NCBI RefSeq assembly: GCF_016925495.1
Contig: NZ_CP070491.1
Location: 62,001-126,000, forward strand
Direction: 5' to 3'
DNA from: Methylococcus sp. EFPC2
GTDB lineage: Bacteria; Pseudomonadota; Gammaproteobacteria; Methylococcales; Methylococcaceae
DNA: 64,000 nt
The first letter of the stretch is position 1. Every line of letters begins with the position of its first letter. The translations under genes were made by a program, and so were the position numbers. This document shows positions 27,899-39,182 of this stretch, piece by piece. Below the pieces are notes generated by a model. That model did no database searches. It was given only the letters and a program-made list of their open reading frames with translations, and had not been told where the DNA came from.

Positions 27899-28770
27899 TG
27901 AAGCGCCAGCCCCGCGAACACCGCCGCGCCGAACCAGTGGTTGTTGAGGAAGGCTTGGAAACAGCCTGAGCGTTCGCGATTCCGGATCAGATATTGCTGA
28001 TAGATGGAGAATCCGGCGGCGGCGACTAATCCGAGATAGTAATAATGGCTCAGGCCCAGATAGCGGCCTATGCCGGCCAATATCATCCACATGATCAGTT
28101 GCAGTAATCCGAGAATAAGCCGGTCGTGGCGGCCGAACAGGATGGCGGTGGATTTGACGCCGATTTTCAGATCGTCTTCCCGGTCGACCATGGCGTACAT
28201 GGTGTCGTAGATCAGCGCCCAGATGATGGTGGCGAGATACAGCGCCCAGGCCACGCCGGGCACGGTGCCGGTCTGCGCGGCGAAACTCATCGGCACGGCC
28301 CAGCCGAATGCCAGGCCCAGGTAGGCCTGCGGCAAATGGGTGTAGCGCTTCATGAAGGGATAGGACGACGCCAGCAAGGCGCCGACCACGGACATGGCAA
28401 TGGTCAGCCAGTTCAACAGCAAAACCAGGGCGAAGGCCGTCAGGCCCAGGGCCGCGAACAGTTTCAAGGCTTCGCCGGGGGACACCAGCCCGGCGGCGAT
28501 GGGACGCAGCTTGGTGCGTTCCACGTGCGGGTCGAAATCCCGGTCGGCGTAGTCGTTGATGACGCAGCCGGCCGCCCGCGTCAGCAGCACCCCTAAGACG
28601 ATGACGGCGAGCACCAGCGGGTCGGGCCATCCGTGTCCGGCGATCCACAAGGCCCACAGCGCGGGCCACAGTAACAGCAGGATGCCTATGGGTTTGTCGA
28701 AGCGGGTCAGCCGCCAGTAATGGCCCAGACGGATGCGCAATGCGGGTGTCAGCAAGATGTCGGTGAGCAT
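27883..28770 (-). CDS. ubiA: 4-hydroxybenzoate polyprenyltransferase
   Basis: Membrane prenyltransferase (295 aa) that attaches the polyprenyl tail to 4-hydroxybenzoate in ubiquinone synthesis. The first aspartate motif is in [19 protein letters not shown] and the second in [20 protein letters not shown]. About eight hydrophobic segments are visible. The ATG at 28770 gives the normal length; an ATG at 28812 would add 14 residues and overlap ubiC. It lies 2 bases after ubiC, forming a ubiCA unit. Confidence 0.95.
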   Translation of the reverse strand: MLTDILLTPALRIRLGHYWRLTRFDKPIGILLLLWPALWALWIAGHGWPDPLVLAVIVLGVLLTRAAGCVINDYADRDFDPHVERTKLRPIAAGLVSPGEALKLFAALGLTAFALVLLLNWLTIAMSVVGALLASSYPFMKRYTHLPQAYLGLAFGWAVPMSFAAQTGTVPGVAWALYLATIIWALIYDTMYAMVDREDDLKIGVKSTAILFGRHDRLILGLLQLIMWMILAGIGRYLGLSHYYYLGLVAAAGFSIYQQYLIRNRERSGCFQAFLNNHWFGAAVFAGLALHYLAA

Positions 28771-28772
28771 GA

Positions 28773-29387
28773 TCAAGTGGGGGTGATCAGGGCAGGAAGG
28801 AAAAATTCGCAAACCAGGATTTGTCCGCTGGCGACGGCGTAAACGGAACGCCGCCCCCAGATTTCGCCTTGCGGAGCCAGCTCGCCCAGGCAGTCAGGGC
28901 GCCAATGGGACGGTTCGATGCGGCTCACTTCCAGGCTCAAGCGCGCCAGCCTGGGGTAGGCGAACAACAGTTCTCCCAGGGGACGGTTGCCCAGATGGGC
29001 TAGCCGGCATTGCATGCCGCGCAAGGCCTCGCGCGGGATGATGGACCGTGCGGCCACGAGCGCTTGTCCGCGATCCTGCAGCAGAACTTCGCGCACCAGG
29101 GTGTGGCGTTGCCAGGCCAGTCCCAGGATGCGGATCTCGTCGGGATAGGGCTTGTTCCAGCGCTGTCCCAGGACTTTCACGCCGAAACCGCCGCCGTAAA
29201 TCCGGCGCAATCTTGCGGTGAGAGAACCGGATTCCTCGATCCAGGAGCCGGCCGCGGTCGGGGCATAGGCGTGCTTCAGGACGTGTGCGGGCACCCACTG
29301 GGGTTCTCGCTGAAACAACAAGCTGCGGATGGGCAAGGCTGAGGGCGTGAGGTTGTAGGGATGGGAGGGAAGTCCGTATGCCTTCAT
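28773..29387 (-). CDS. ubiC: Chorismate pyruvate-lyase UbiC
   Basis: Converts chorismate to 4-hydroxybenzoate and pyruvate (204 aa), the substrate for UbiA encoded next. Family features include the LTARLRR segment, the arginine-bearing block [12 protein letters not shown], and near the C-terminus [20 protein letters not shown]. The call is supported by coupling to ubiA. The N-terminus is slightly longer than in Escherichia coli. Confidence 0.9.
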   Translation of the reverse strand: MKAYGLPSHPYNLTPSALPIRSLLFQREPQWVPAHVLKHAYAPTAAGSWIEESGSLTARLRRIYGGGFGVKVLGQRWNKPYPDEIRILGLAWQRHTLVREVLLQDRGQALVAARSIIPREALRGMQCRLAHLGNRPLGELLFAYPRLARLSLEVSRIEPSHWRPDCLGELAPQGEIWGRRSVYAVASGQILVCEFFLPALITPT

Positions 29388-29537
29388 GATACCAGCAGAG
29401 CGCTTGCGCGCGCCTGTCGTTCCACAGTCGATGCGGGAGGAGGGGGCTGTTCCGGCTCCGTGATGGCGCGCTTTAGCCCGCCGAAACGGCGCTTGGGTTA
29501 AAATGCCCGTTCGCGTTGTCAGTGTCAGGAGTGCAGA

Positions 29538-30152
29538 GTGCTAGAAATCATCAAGGCCGGCGGTTGGATGATGTGGCCCATCATCGCGTGTTCCATCGTC
29601 GCATTGGCCATCATCGGCGAGCGATTCTGGACGCTGCGGCCCAGCCGGATCATGCCGCCGGAATTGGCGGCGCATGTCTGGAACCTGCACCGCAAGGGGC
29701 AGCTCGATAGCGCCAACATCCGCCAGCTACGCCTGGGGTCGCCTTTGGGCGCCATACTTGCCGCCGGGCTGGCCAATCACCGGCACGGCCGGGAAATCAT
29801 GAAGGAAAGCCTGGAGCAGGCCGGCCGCGCGGTCGTGCACGAACTCGGACGCTATCTCACGACACTCGGCACCATCGCCGCCATCTCGCCCTATCTGGGC
29901 CTGCTGGGCAGCGTGTTGGGCATGATCAAGGTGTTTTCCACTTTTTCCGCCGAACAGGGCATCGGCAACCCCGCGCATCTGGCCGGCGGCATCTCGGAAA
30001 TCCTGGTCGCCACCGCCTCCGGCCTGGCCATCGCCATACCCAGCCTGATGTTCCATCGTTACTTCAATGCCCGTATCGAGGACTTCACCGTGCGCATGGA
30101 AGAAGAGGCCGTGCGCCTGGTGGAAATCCTGCACGGCGAGCGCGAGGATTGA
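29538..30152 (+). CDS. exbB: ExbB/TolQ/MotA-family proton channel protein
   Basis: Inner-membrane protein (204 aa) of the energy-transducing ExbBD complex, which uses the proton gradient to drive TonB-dependent or related envelope processes. It begins at GTG (29538) after a clear AGGAG ribosome site. Three membrane segments are seen: MMWPIIACSIVALAIIGERF near the start, LGTIAAISPYLGLLGSVLGM in the middle, and SEILVATASGLAIAIPSLMF. It sits upstream of exbD and lpxK, an arrangement common in gammaproteobacteria. No tonB is present here. Confidence 0.9.
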   Translation: MLEIIKAGGWMMWPIIACSIVALAIIGERFWTLRPSRIMPPELAAHVWNLHRKGQLDSANIRQLRLGSPLGAILAAGLANHRHGREIMKESLEQAGRAVVHELGRYLTTLGTIAAISPYLGLLGSVLGMIKVFSTFSAEQGIGNPAHLAGGISEILVATASGLAIAIPSLMFHRYFNARIEDFTVRMEEEAVRLVEILHGERED

Positions 30153-30156
30153 GGCC

Positions 30157-30588
30157 ATGAACTTTCGCCCGCGCCGCGAGGACAAGCCCGAGCTGAATCT
30201 GATCCCGATGATAGACGTGCTCATCGTGCTGCTGATCTTCCTGGTGCTGACCACCACATTCAGCCGCGAAGCCAGCCTGCACATCAGTCTGCCGGAGGCC
30301 AGCGCGCAAGCTTCGGCCGAGGAGAAGGGCGTGGATATCGTTATCGACGCCGCCGGTCGCTACATCATCAACCGTCACCAGCTCATCAACAACGAGCCGG
30401 ACACGGTCAAGAAAGCCTTGCAGGAGGCGGCGGGCGAGGACAAGGACCCGCTCATCGTCATCAGCGCCGACCAGAAAACTCCGCACCAGGCCGTGATGAC
30501 CGCCCTGGATGCCGCCAGCCAGCTCGGCTACGTGCACATTACCTTCGCCGCCAAGACCGCTCCGGGTGAAGCGGCCGAGAAACCGTGA
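30157..30588 (+). CDS. exbD: ExbD/TolR-family protein
   Basis: Single-span membrane partner of ExbB (143 aa). The short cytoplasmic start is followed by ELNLIPMIDVLIVLLIFLVL, in which the Asp of PMIDV is the proton-carrying residue of the family. The rest is periplasmic. The ATG at 30157 follows exbB by 4 bases, and its stop overlaps the GTG of lpxK by 4 bases. Confidence 0.93.
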   Translation: MNFRPRREDKPELNLIPMIDVLIVLLIFLVLTTTFSREASLHISLPEASAQASAEEKGVDIVIDAAGRYIINRHQLINNEPDTVKKALQEAAGEDKDPLIVISADQKTPHQAVMTALDAASQLGYVHITFAAKTAPGEAAEKP

Positions 30589-31595
30589 AACTCCCGCTCG
30601 AACGCTATGCCCAAAAGCTTTGGTACGACCGGGAACGACCGGCCGCCTGGCTGAAACCCTTCGCCGGCCTGTTCGGCCGGGCCGTGGCCCTGCGCCGGCT
30701 GGCGTATTCGCAAGGCTGGAAAACCGCGGACCGGCTGCCGGTGCCGGTCGTCGTGGTCGGCAATCTGACCGTCGGCGGCGTCGGCAAGACCCCGCTGGTC
30801 ATCTGGCTGGCCGAATTTCTCGCCCGTGTGGGCTACAAGCCGGGCGTCATCAGCCGCGGGTACGGCGGTTTGCCTCTGAACGAGCCCTGCCGGGTCGATG
30901 CCGACAGCCTGCCGCGCTACTTCGGCGACGAGCCGGTGTTGATCGCCCGGCGCACCGGCGTACCGGTCTACGTCTTTCGGCAGCGGGCGGAGGCTGGCCG
31001 GCGTTTGCTGGCGGAGACCGATTGCGACTTGCTGATCGCCGATGACGGCCTGCAGCATTACGCCCTGGCCCGCGATGTGGAAATCGCCGTGGTCGACGGC
31101 GAACGACGCTTCGGCAACGGCGCCCTGCTGCCGGCCGGTCCGCTGCGCGAGCCGGCCGAGCGGCTGGACGAGGCGGATTTGGTCGTCGCCCGCGGCCGAC
31201 CGCAGGCGGGCGAATACGAAATGAAGCTGGCCGGCGGCGAGGCGGTGAACCTGCTAGACCCGACGCTGCGCAAACTCTTGACCGAGTTTGTCGGTGTGCC
31301 GGTGCATGCGGTCGCCGGTATCGGCCATCCCGGCCGGTTCTTCGACGATTTGCGCCGGGCCGGGCTGACCGTGGAAGGGCATGTTTATCCCGATCATCAC
31401 GCCTATGAGGCGGCCGACATCGATTTCGGCGACGAAAGTCCGGTGCTGATGACCGAAAAAGACGCCGTCAAATGTCCAGGACTGGCCGGCGAGCACCATT
31501 GGGTCGTGCCGGTTTCGGCCGAGCTGCCGGCGGAATTCGGCGAAAAACTCTTACAACTATTACAGGTGAAACGCGATGGACGGAAAACTGCTTGA
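30585..31595 (+). CDS. lpxK: Tetraacyldisaccharide 4'-kinase LpxK
   Basis: Phosphorylates the lipid A disaccharide precursor at the 4' position (336 aa, membrane-associated). The P-loop is [20 protein letters not shown] near residues 52-70; SRGYGG and DDGLQH are further family motifs, the latter carrying catalytic residues. It begins at GTG in a GTGA overlap with exbD. The gene usually found beside lpxK, msbA, is not here. Confidence 0.95.
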   Translation: MKLPLERYAQKLWYDRERPAAWLKPFAGLFGRAVALRRLAYSQGWKTADRLPVPVVVVGNLTVGGVGKTPLVIWLAEFLARVGYKPGVISRGYGGLPLNEPCRVDADSLPRYFGDEPVLIARRTGVPVYVFRQRAEAGRRLLAETDCDLLIADDGLQHYALARDVEIAVVDGERRFGNGALLPAGPLREPAERLDEADLVVARGRPQAGEYEMKLAGGEAVNLLDPTLRKLLTEFVGVPVHAVAGIGHPGRFFDDLRRAGLTVEGHVYPDHHAYEAADIDFGDESPVLMTEKDAVKCPGLAGEHHWVVPVSAELPAEFGEKLLQLLQVKRDGRKTA

Positions 31596-31788
31596 AATAC
31601 TCGTATGCCCGGTGTGCAAGGGCGATCTCATCTACCACAAGGAAGCCCAGGAACTGATCTGCAAGGCCGACCGTCTGGCCTATCCGATCCGCGACGACAT
31701 CCCCGTCATGCTGGAAAACGAGGCGCGCCGCATCGATCTGGAAGAATACGATGCCCTGTCCCGGCATAGCTCCCCCGTCGCCGAGTGA
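31576..31788 (+). CDS. ycaR: Trm112/YcaR-family small zinc-ribbon protein
   Basis: Protein of 70 aa with the CPVCKGDL pair and a CK near residue 31, typical of the UPF0434/Trm112 family. In eukaryotes Trm112 activates methyltransferases; the bacterial role is not established. Position between lpxK and kdsB is conserved in gammaproteobacteria. It overlaps lpxK by 20 bases. Confidence 0.9.
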   Translation: MDGKLLEILVCPVCKGDLIYHKEAQELICKADRLAYPIRDDIPVMLENEARRIDLEEYDALSRHSSPVAE

Positions 31789-32552
31789 TGGCCGGCTACA
31801 AGATCGTCATTCCGGCACGGCACGGTTCCAGCCGTCTGCCGGGCAAGCCGCTGCTGGACATCGCCGGTCGGCCCATGATCGTTCACGTCTGCGAACGCGC
31901 ACTGGAAGCGGGCGCCGGCGAGGTGGTGGTCGCCACGGATGACCCGCGCATCGTCGAGGCCGTGGTGGAACTGCCGGTGCGCGCCCAGCTCACCCATCCC
32001 CACCATAACAACGGCGCCGAACGCATCGCCGAGGTGGCCGAGATCCTGGGCTGGGACGATGACACGCTGATCGTCAACCTGCAGGGCGACGAACCCCTGG
32101 TGCAGCCGGCGCTGATCGGCCGTCTGGCGGAAGCCCTGGCCGGGCAGACTCGAGCCAAGGTTGCCACCCTCGCCGCGCCCATCGAACATCGAGCCGAGGC
32201 TTTCAACGCCAACGCCGTCAAGGTCGTTACCGACCGCGAAGGCTACGCGCTGTATTTCAGCCGAGCGCCCATACCCTGGCATAGAGCCAGCTTCGCCGAC
32301 GGCGATGCCGCCCACCTGCCGGCTCATTTCCCCTGGCTGCGCCACATCGGCATCTACGCCTATACCGCGGGCTTTCTCCGCCGCTACGTTAGCTGGCCAC
32401 CCTCCGACCTGGAAAACATCGAGGCGCTGGAACAGCTGCGCATCCTCTGGCAAGGCGAGCGCATCCTGGTCCTACCCGTCGAGCAGGCTCCGGAAGCGGG
32501 AGTGGATACCGAAGAGGATCTGGCGCGGGTGAGGGCGCGGCTGGGACATTGA
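31788..32552 (+). CDS. kdsB: 3-deoxy-manno-octulosonate cytidylyltransferase
   Basis: Activates KDO with CTP to CMP-KDO for the lipopolysaccharide core (254 aa). The nucleotidyltransferase signature [20 protein letters not shown] is at the N-terminus, with [14 protein letters not shown] and [11 protein letters not shown] further on. The ATG at 31788 shares a base with the ycaR stop; GTG one codon earlier is also possible. It ends the envelope operon that begins with exbB. Confidence 0.97.
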   Translation: MAGYKIVIPARHGSSRLPGKPLLDIAGRPMIVHVCERALEAGAGEVVVATDDPRIVEAVVELPVRAQLTHPHHNNGAERIAEVAEILGWDDDTLIVNLQGDEPLVQPALIGRLAEALAGQTRAKVATLAAPIEHRAEAFNANAVKVVTDREGYALYFSRAPIPWHRASFADGDAAHLPAHFPWLRHIGIYAYTAGFLRRYVSWPPSDLENIEALEQLRILWQGERILVLPVEQAPEAGVDTEEDLARVRARLGH

Positions 32553-32767
32553 CAGCAATGTGTATGGGCTCGTTACAGTGGCGCTGGCTTAGGTCGGCAC
32601 TTACCAACTGACTATTCGTATGAGACTTGTCAGAAATCGCGTGTATCCCGTCAAATTGGACAAGCCTGTGAGAGGTGGGGTCTTAAAAATGTCAGGAAAT
32701 TTTACATACGATCTTCTTGTATCGATATTTGATGAGTAAAGCCAAGTGCTTTCAATAAGATAAGGAA

Positions 32768-32785
32768 TTTGGCACTAAGTCTGCT
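32768..32785 (+). promoter_or_regulatory. Candidate sigma-54 promoter of the PEP-CTERM gene
   Basis: TTTGGCACTAAGTCTGCT has the -24 GG at 32771-32772 and -12 GC at 32783-32784 with exact 10-base spacing. Transcription would start near 32796, about 100 bases before the ATG. PEP-CTERM protein genes are known in other bacteria to depend on RpoN with PrsK/PrsR, which fits. A loose inverted repeat (ATACGAT / ATCGATAT) lies near 32707. Confidence 0.6.
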
Positions 32786-32898
32786 TGCGCACTAGGTCGA
32801 TTCGCTCTTTACGTGTAAAGCTTAGCTATTTACATCTGCCGATAATAAGCGAATACATCAAGTGAGTTACCACGATCTCGACTTAGTGAGGTGAGGCG

Positions 32899-33819
32899 AT
32901 GAGCAATGATTTGATAAATGGTGGAAATTCCGCATCCTTGTTAAGGAGGAGTATTTGCTCGATTGCTACCATTTTACTCTCAGTATTAGGGGGGCTCGCA
33001 CCCTCTATCAGGGCAGACGCGGATACTCTGCATTACTGGCGGTTCGAAATCGCCCCTGGATTCACGGCAGACTCTGCGGGTTTTTCCGCACTCGTTGGTG
33101 GTGGCACACAAACCGCCGTTCCGGCGTCGGGGCCGGGTTCGGCGTTTCCTCATTATTTCTCAGTTCCAGGGGGCGGACCCAATACCTCTGCCGCCGCTTT
33201 CCACGGCAGCGAGGCTTTGAGCACAACCATCGCTCCGATTACCTCGAACTTTACCGTGGAGGCTTTCGTTCATCTCAACTCGGCTGAAGGGCCGTTTGGA
33301 AAATGCATCGTTTGCAGCACGACCAATTCGGCGTCTATTGCGGAAACTTCATTCGCTCTTGAAGTTCGTTTGGACCAAGTATACGGTTCACAGATTGGAG
33401 AACTCGTTTTGGCAACAAGTGATGGCGCCTCACTTGCTTTTGTGAATTCTGGCTTCGTTTTGGGCACCGGCACAGATTATTACGTTGCTTCTGCGTTTGA
33501 CCTAAGCGGAAACGCCTCTTTTTGGGTGCAAGATTTGACCAATGGCGGTGTCTTGCAAAGTACCAGCAAAGCCCATGGTGCAACTTCGTTGAATTCGATT
33601 GCATCATTGGCGATCGGCGGTGATGGCGCAGGTGCAAAATTTGGTTTCGAATTGGATGGGCTGATTGATGAAGTTAGGCTTTCCAATACTGTGTTAGACG
33701 AGAGTCAATTGCTGATTAACAATACTACACCAGTGCCTTTGCCTTCTGCTATTTGGTTTTTAGTCACTGGGATTGCGAGTATGCTCGGGTGTATGCGCCG
33801 CACTCGAAATAAGATGTAA
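32899..33819 (+). CDS. PEP-CTERM-type exported protein with LamG-like fold
   Basis: Predicted exosortase substrate (306 aa). It has an N-terminal signal region (SICSIATILLSVLGGLAPS), a long body resembling LamG/concanavalin-type beta-sandwich domains (LHYWRFE, FTVEAFVHL, IASLAIGGDG, LDGLIDEVRLSNTVLDESQL), and a C-terminal tripartite sorting tail: VPLPSAIWFLVTG, a hydrophobic span, then RRTRNKM. Exosortase cleaves such tails and the protein joins the exopolysaccharide-associated surface layer. No exosortase gene is nearby. The DNA is visibly more AT-rich than its neighbours. A GAGGTGAGG ribosome site precedes the ATG. Confidence 0.8.
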   Translation: MSNDLINGGNSASLLRRSICSIATILLSVLGGLAPSIRADADTLHYWRFEIAPGFTADSAGFSALVGGGTQTAVPASGPGSAFPHYFSVPGGGPNTSAAAFHGSEALSTTIAPITSNFTVEAFVHLNSAEGPFGKCIVCSTTNSASIAETSFALEVRLDQVYGSQIGELVLATSDGASLAFVNSGFVLGTGTDYYVASAFDLSGNASFWVQDLTNGGVLQSTSKAHGATSLNSIASLAIGGDGAGAKFGFELDGLIDEVRLSNTVLDESQLLINNTTPVPLPSAIWFLVTGIASMLGCMRRTRNKM

Positions 33820-34283
33820 TTTATAGGTTATAGCGCGCGTGGTGTGAGTTTGTCGGACATTGGATTAATAATGAGTGCGTAATCTTCCAAAAATATATTG
33901 GGCCAGTCTGGAAGCAATCCGCGCGTGGTGGGAAAATGCGCTCCATTGTCACGCCCAATGCCGAGCAAAAGACCGGTGTGGTTTCTTTATTAGGATTCGC
34001 ATCTGCCGGGCCGAAACTGAATACGGTTTCTAGTCCGTTCGGTTGATCGCATGCCGATCGGGATTTGCCAATTTTGGGTGTCTGTCATCACTGTGTCGGA
34101 CGACCTCCCGCTTAAGGCGCAATTATCGATAACCGTATTGCGCTGTTATGGATGCCTTATTCGGTGTGAATACGCGATAAAACCGCTCGCACCCGATGCG
34201 GGTTTGGTGGGTTACGGTGCGGATAAAGGGCGAGTCAGTCGACAAACAACTCGGTATGCGCACCTAGCCCACCCTGCGGTATT
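33820..34283. other. AT-richer intergenic region
   Basis: About 460 bases. A plus-strand open frame at 34051-34425 runs into the radical SAM gene on the other strand and has no ribosome site. GTGCGTAATC-like and GCGCGTGGTG sequences occur twice but form no clear array. A GCGCACCTAGCCCACCCTGC piece near 34258 resembles one arm of a REP sequence. Confidence 0.4.
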
Positions 34284-35363
34284 TCAAAAATCGAAGCTCA
34301 TCTGCCGGCCGTTGTTTCTCAAATCCGGTTTTAGAAACAAATCGGTCCGCAGGGAGCTGCCTTTCCGGTTCAGCCCCAACCGTCTGATCGCGAGGCGGAA
34401 GCGCTGGGCGATGAGGTCGGCGTAGGCGCCGGACCCGGTCATGCGCTGGTGGAAGGTGGCGTCGTAGGACTTGCCGTCCCGGCTTTGCTGGACGAGGCTC
34501 AGCACGTGGTCGGCCTTGAGGGGATAGTGGTGGCGCAGCCATTCCTCGAACAGGCCTGCGACCTCGTGGGGCAGGCGCAGCAGCACATAGCCGGCGCTTC
34601 GTGCGCCGGCGGCATGGGCCGCTTCCAAAATGGCTTCCAGTTCGTGGTCGTTCAACGCCGGAATGAGGGGAGCCGCGTTCACGCCGGTCGGTATGCCGGC
34701 TCGATTCAGTTTCTCCAGGGTTTCCAGTCGTCTTTGCGGGGCCGCGGCGCGCGGTTCCATCGTTCTCGCCAGCTTGCGGTCCAGTGTGGTGATGGAGAGG
34801 TAAACCTTGGCCAGCCCCTGTTCCGCCATGGGCGCCAACAGGTCGATGTCGCGCTCAACCAAGGCCGACTTGGTGACCAGGGTCACCGGATGGCGGCTCT
34901 CCGCCAGCACTTCCAGGATTTGTCGCGTGATCCGGTGGCTGCGCTCCAGTGGCTGGTAAGCGTCGGTATTGACGCCCAGGGCGATGGGCGCACAGTGGTA
35001 GGACGGTTTGCCCAGTTCCTTGCGGAGCAATTCGACGGCATTCGGCTTGGCCAGGATCCGGCTTTCAAAATCCAGCCCGGCGGAATAGCCCAGATAGGTA
35101 TGCGACGGCCGGGCGTAACAATAGATGCAGCCGTGTTCGCAGCCGCGGTAGGGATTGATCGAACGGTCGAACGGTATGTCGGGGGAGTCGTTGTAGGTAA
35201 TGACCGAGCGACTGCTGTCGACCAGGACTTCGGTGGCGAGCGGCTCCAGTTCCGCATCCAGGCCGCCCCAGCCGTCGTCGATTGCCTCGCGGTCGAGTTT
35301 CTCGAAGCGGCCCACGGCATTGCTGACGCTGCCCCGGCCCTTGTAAGCGAGCGGCTTTTTCAC
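34284..35363 (-). CDS. Radical SAM protein, SplB-like / PA0069 family
   Basis: Radical S-adenosylmethionine protein (359 aa). The [4Fe-4S] motif is YRGCEHGCIYCYARPSHTYLG near residue 75 (CxxxCxxC). The family, distantly like spore photoproduct lyase, is common in non-sporulating bacteria and its substrate is unknown. Supporting features are KPNAVELLRKEL, IALGVNTDAYQPLER and TLVTKSALVERD. It stands alone on the minus strand with long gaps on both sides. Confidence 0.85.
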   Translation of the reverse strand: MKKPLAYKGRGSVSNAVGRFEKLDREAIDDGWGGLDAELEPLATEVLVDSSRSVITYNDSPDIPFDRSINPYRGCEHGCIYCYARPSHTYLGYSAGLDFESRILAKPNAVELLRKELGKPSYHCAPIALGVNTDAYQPLERSHRITRQILEVLAESRHPVTLVTKSALVERDIDLLAPMAEQGLAKVYLSITTLDRKLARTMEPRAAAPQRRLETLEKLNRAGIPTGVNAAPLIPALNDHELEAILEAAHAAGARSAGYVLLRLPHEVAGLFEEWLRHHYPLKADHVLSLVQQSRDGKSYDATFHQRMTGSGAYADLIAQRFRLAIRRLGLNRKGSSLRTDLFLKPDLRNNGRQMSFDF

Positions 35364-35772
35364 GGCATCGTCTATGCCGGCTTATGGCGTTGCAACGGCG
35401 CCAAGGCGAGCTAGGGAGCATAGCCCGGCGAACCCGCTGGCCGGCTTTGTGGTCGACGGCCTGGGTAGACTATGGAAGCGGTGTTTGAGGTCGACTATCG
35501 TCGGCATGCGGCTCTTCAAGTGGGCGGGACTGGACGTTCAACGGTCGTATAAGTTAACCAGCGGGGTGAGCCGATTTCAACGGCATCGCTCGGAGAGCGC
35601 AAACCACTCAGGATAAGCCGCTAGGCATGATGTGTTTCGGTCCCGCCGGGTGAGCCCGTGGCAATCGCGCAAAGCCGGACCATGAGTCTGGGAGCGCTGC
35701 AGGGGGGCGGCTGTCGCCGCCCCGGCTTCCCGTCTCTCTATATGAAGCCCAACATCACAGCAACTCCACAGG
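35364..35772. other. Intergenic region between radical SAM gene and rplU
   Basis: About 410 bases. Nothing gene-like was recognised. Small open frames lack ribosome sites. The region holds divergent promoters by position. Confidence 0.4.
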
Positions 35773-35801
35773 TTGACTTTACCCCGCCGTATAAAGAGAA
35801 T
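35773..35801 (+). promoter_or_regulatory. Candidate sigma-70 promoter of rplU-rpmA
   Basis: -35 TTGACT at 35773-35778 and -10 GAGAAT at 35796-35801 with 17-base spacing, ending 43 bases before the rplU start. Confidence 0.5.
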
Positions 35802-35844
35802 ACCGGGTTTCTATAAAGAACTATCCTTCGTGGAGCCTTCCAAC

Positions 35845-36156
35845 ATGTATGCTGTAATTCAAACGGGCGGTAAGCAATACCGCGTCAAGCAGGGCGAAAC
35901 CTTGAAGGTGGAGACGCTGAATGCCGAAGCCGGCCAGCAGGTCGAGTTCGACCAGGTATTGCTGATCCAGTCCGATTCCGGCATCACGGTCGGCAAGCCC
36001 TACGTCGAAGGCGGCAAGGTCACCGCCACCGTCAAGAGCCACGGTCGCCACAAAAAGGTTCACATCATCAAGTTCAGACGCCGCAAGCACTACATGAGAA
36101 GGGCAGGGCATCGTCAGAACTATACCGAAGTCCAGATCACCGGCATCTCCGGTTAA
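35845..36156 (+). CDS. rplU: 50S ribosomal protein L21
   Basis: L21 (103 aa) binds 23S rRNA in the large subunit. The sequence [18 protein letters not shown] is the universal start; [18 protein letters not shown] near the C-terminus is the RNA-binding part. An in-frame ORF extends to 35773, but the ATG at 35845 is certain from the family. rpmA follows after 15 bases. Confidence 0.98.
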   Translation: MYAVIQTGGKQYRVKQGETLKVETLNAEAGQQVEFDQVLLIQSDSGITVGKPYVEGGKVTATVKSHGRHKKVHIIKFRRRKHYMRRAGHRQNYTEVQITGISG

Positions 36157-36171
36157 TCGAGGAAGATACTC

Positions 36172-36432
36172 ATGGCACATAAGAAAGCAGGCGGCAGTTC
36201 CCGCAACGGCCGCGATTCCGAGTCCAAACGCCTTGGCGTGAAGCGCTTCGGCGGTCAGGTGGTCGCTGCCGGCAACATCATCGTGCGTCAGCGCGGAACC
36301 CAGTTCCATCCTGGCGACAACGTCGGCATCGGCAAGGATCACACCTTGTTCGCGACGGCCGAAGGGCGGGTTTTGTTCCATGTGAAGGGACCGCAGAAGC
36401 GCAAATACGTCAGTATCGTTCCCACGGCCTGA
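36172..36432 (+). CDS. rpmA: 50S ribosomal protein L27
   Basis: L27 (86 aa) reaches the peptidyl-transferase centre with its N-terminus. [20 protein letters not shown] is the conserved start; [17 protein letters not shown] and [16 protein letters not shown] follow. Standard length. A terminator between this gene and obgE suggests partial separation of the ribosomal pair from the GTPase gene. Confidence 0.98.
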   Translation: MAHKKAGGSSRNGRDSESKRLGVKRFGGQVVAAGNIIVRQRGTQFHPGDNVGIGKDHTLFATAEGRVLFHVKGPQKRKYVSIVPTA

Positions 36433-36472
36433 GCCGCGGCGCGCCTCTTCATTCTTACACGCACGAAACAGG

Positions 36473-36500
36473 AAGCCTCGTCCTTGACGGGGCTTTTTTG
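36473..36500 (+). terminator. Rho-independent terminator after rpmA
   Basis: AAGCCTCGTC pairs imperfectly with GACGGGGCTT around a CTT loop and is followed by a T-rich run. It lies 40 bases after rpmA and before obgE, so it probably attenuates transcription into obgE. Confidence 0.8.
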
Positions 36501-36507
36501 TCTTTAA

Positions 36508-38659
<2,152 letters not shown>

Positions 38660-38726
38660 CGGGGCTGGCGGAGAGGCCGCGGAGCGCGGCGACCGGATAG
38701 TCGCCCGCTCCGGCGAAGGCGTGAAC

Positions 38727-39005
38727 TTAGGCGGCGGCCTTGAGTGCGAGCGCCTTGACGCGTGCGTTCAAGCGGCTCTTGCTGCGGTCGGCCTTGTTCT
38801 TGTGGATCAGGCCCTTGTTGACCGAGGTATCGATCACGGGCACGGCTTCGCGAAATGCGGCCTGGGCCAGTTCGAGATTACCGGCTTCGACTGCGAGGAT
38901 GACTTTCTTGACGAAAGTGCGCAGGCGGCTGCGGGCCGATGCATTGTGAGCACGATGCTTCTCCGCCTGGACGGCGCGCTTTTTTGCGGATTTGATGTTA
39001 GCCAA
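38727..39005 (-). CDS. rpsT: 30S ribosomal protein S20
   Basis: S20 (92 aa), a helical 16S rRNA-binding protein. [20 protein letters not shown] is the standard start and the C-terminal [11 protein letters not shown] is typical. It is on the minus strand, convergent with proB and divergent from murJ, the common gammaproteobacterial arrangement. A good promoter lies at 39049-39078. Confidence 0.98.
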   Translation of the reverse strand: MANIKSAKKRAVQAEKHRAHNASARSRLRTFVKKVILAVEAGNLELAQAAFREAVPVIDTSVNKGLIHKNKADRSKSRLNARVKALALKAAA

Positions 39006-39048
39006 GGGACGACCTCAAACAAGGGGTTGGTCAAAAATTTAAAGGAGT

Positions 39049-39078
39049 ATTTTGGTTGATGCCCATGAGCGATGTCAA
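39049..39078 (-). promoter_or_regulatory. Sigma-70 promoter of rpsT
   Basis: On the minus strand: -35 TTGACA (39078-39073), 18-base spacer, -10 CAAAAT (39054-39049), about 45 bases before the rpsT start. A separate TATAAT at 39123-39128 faces murJ. Confidence 0.65.
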
Positions 39079-39182
39079 CCTTTCATCCCCGATATCAACT
39101 AGGCGGGGGAAGCGCATCACATTATAATCGCGCGCTTTTGGGCCAGCGGGTGCGAGAGGGCAATGCTCTGAGCGGGCAACTC

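Noticed and set aside
34051-34425. 124-codon plus-strand frame before and into the radical SAM gene
   Set aside because: Its second half is antisense to the radical SAM gene and it lacks a ribosome site.
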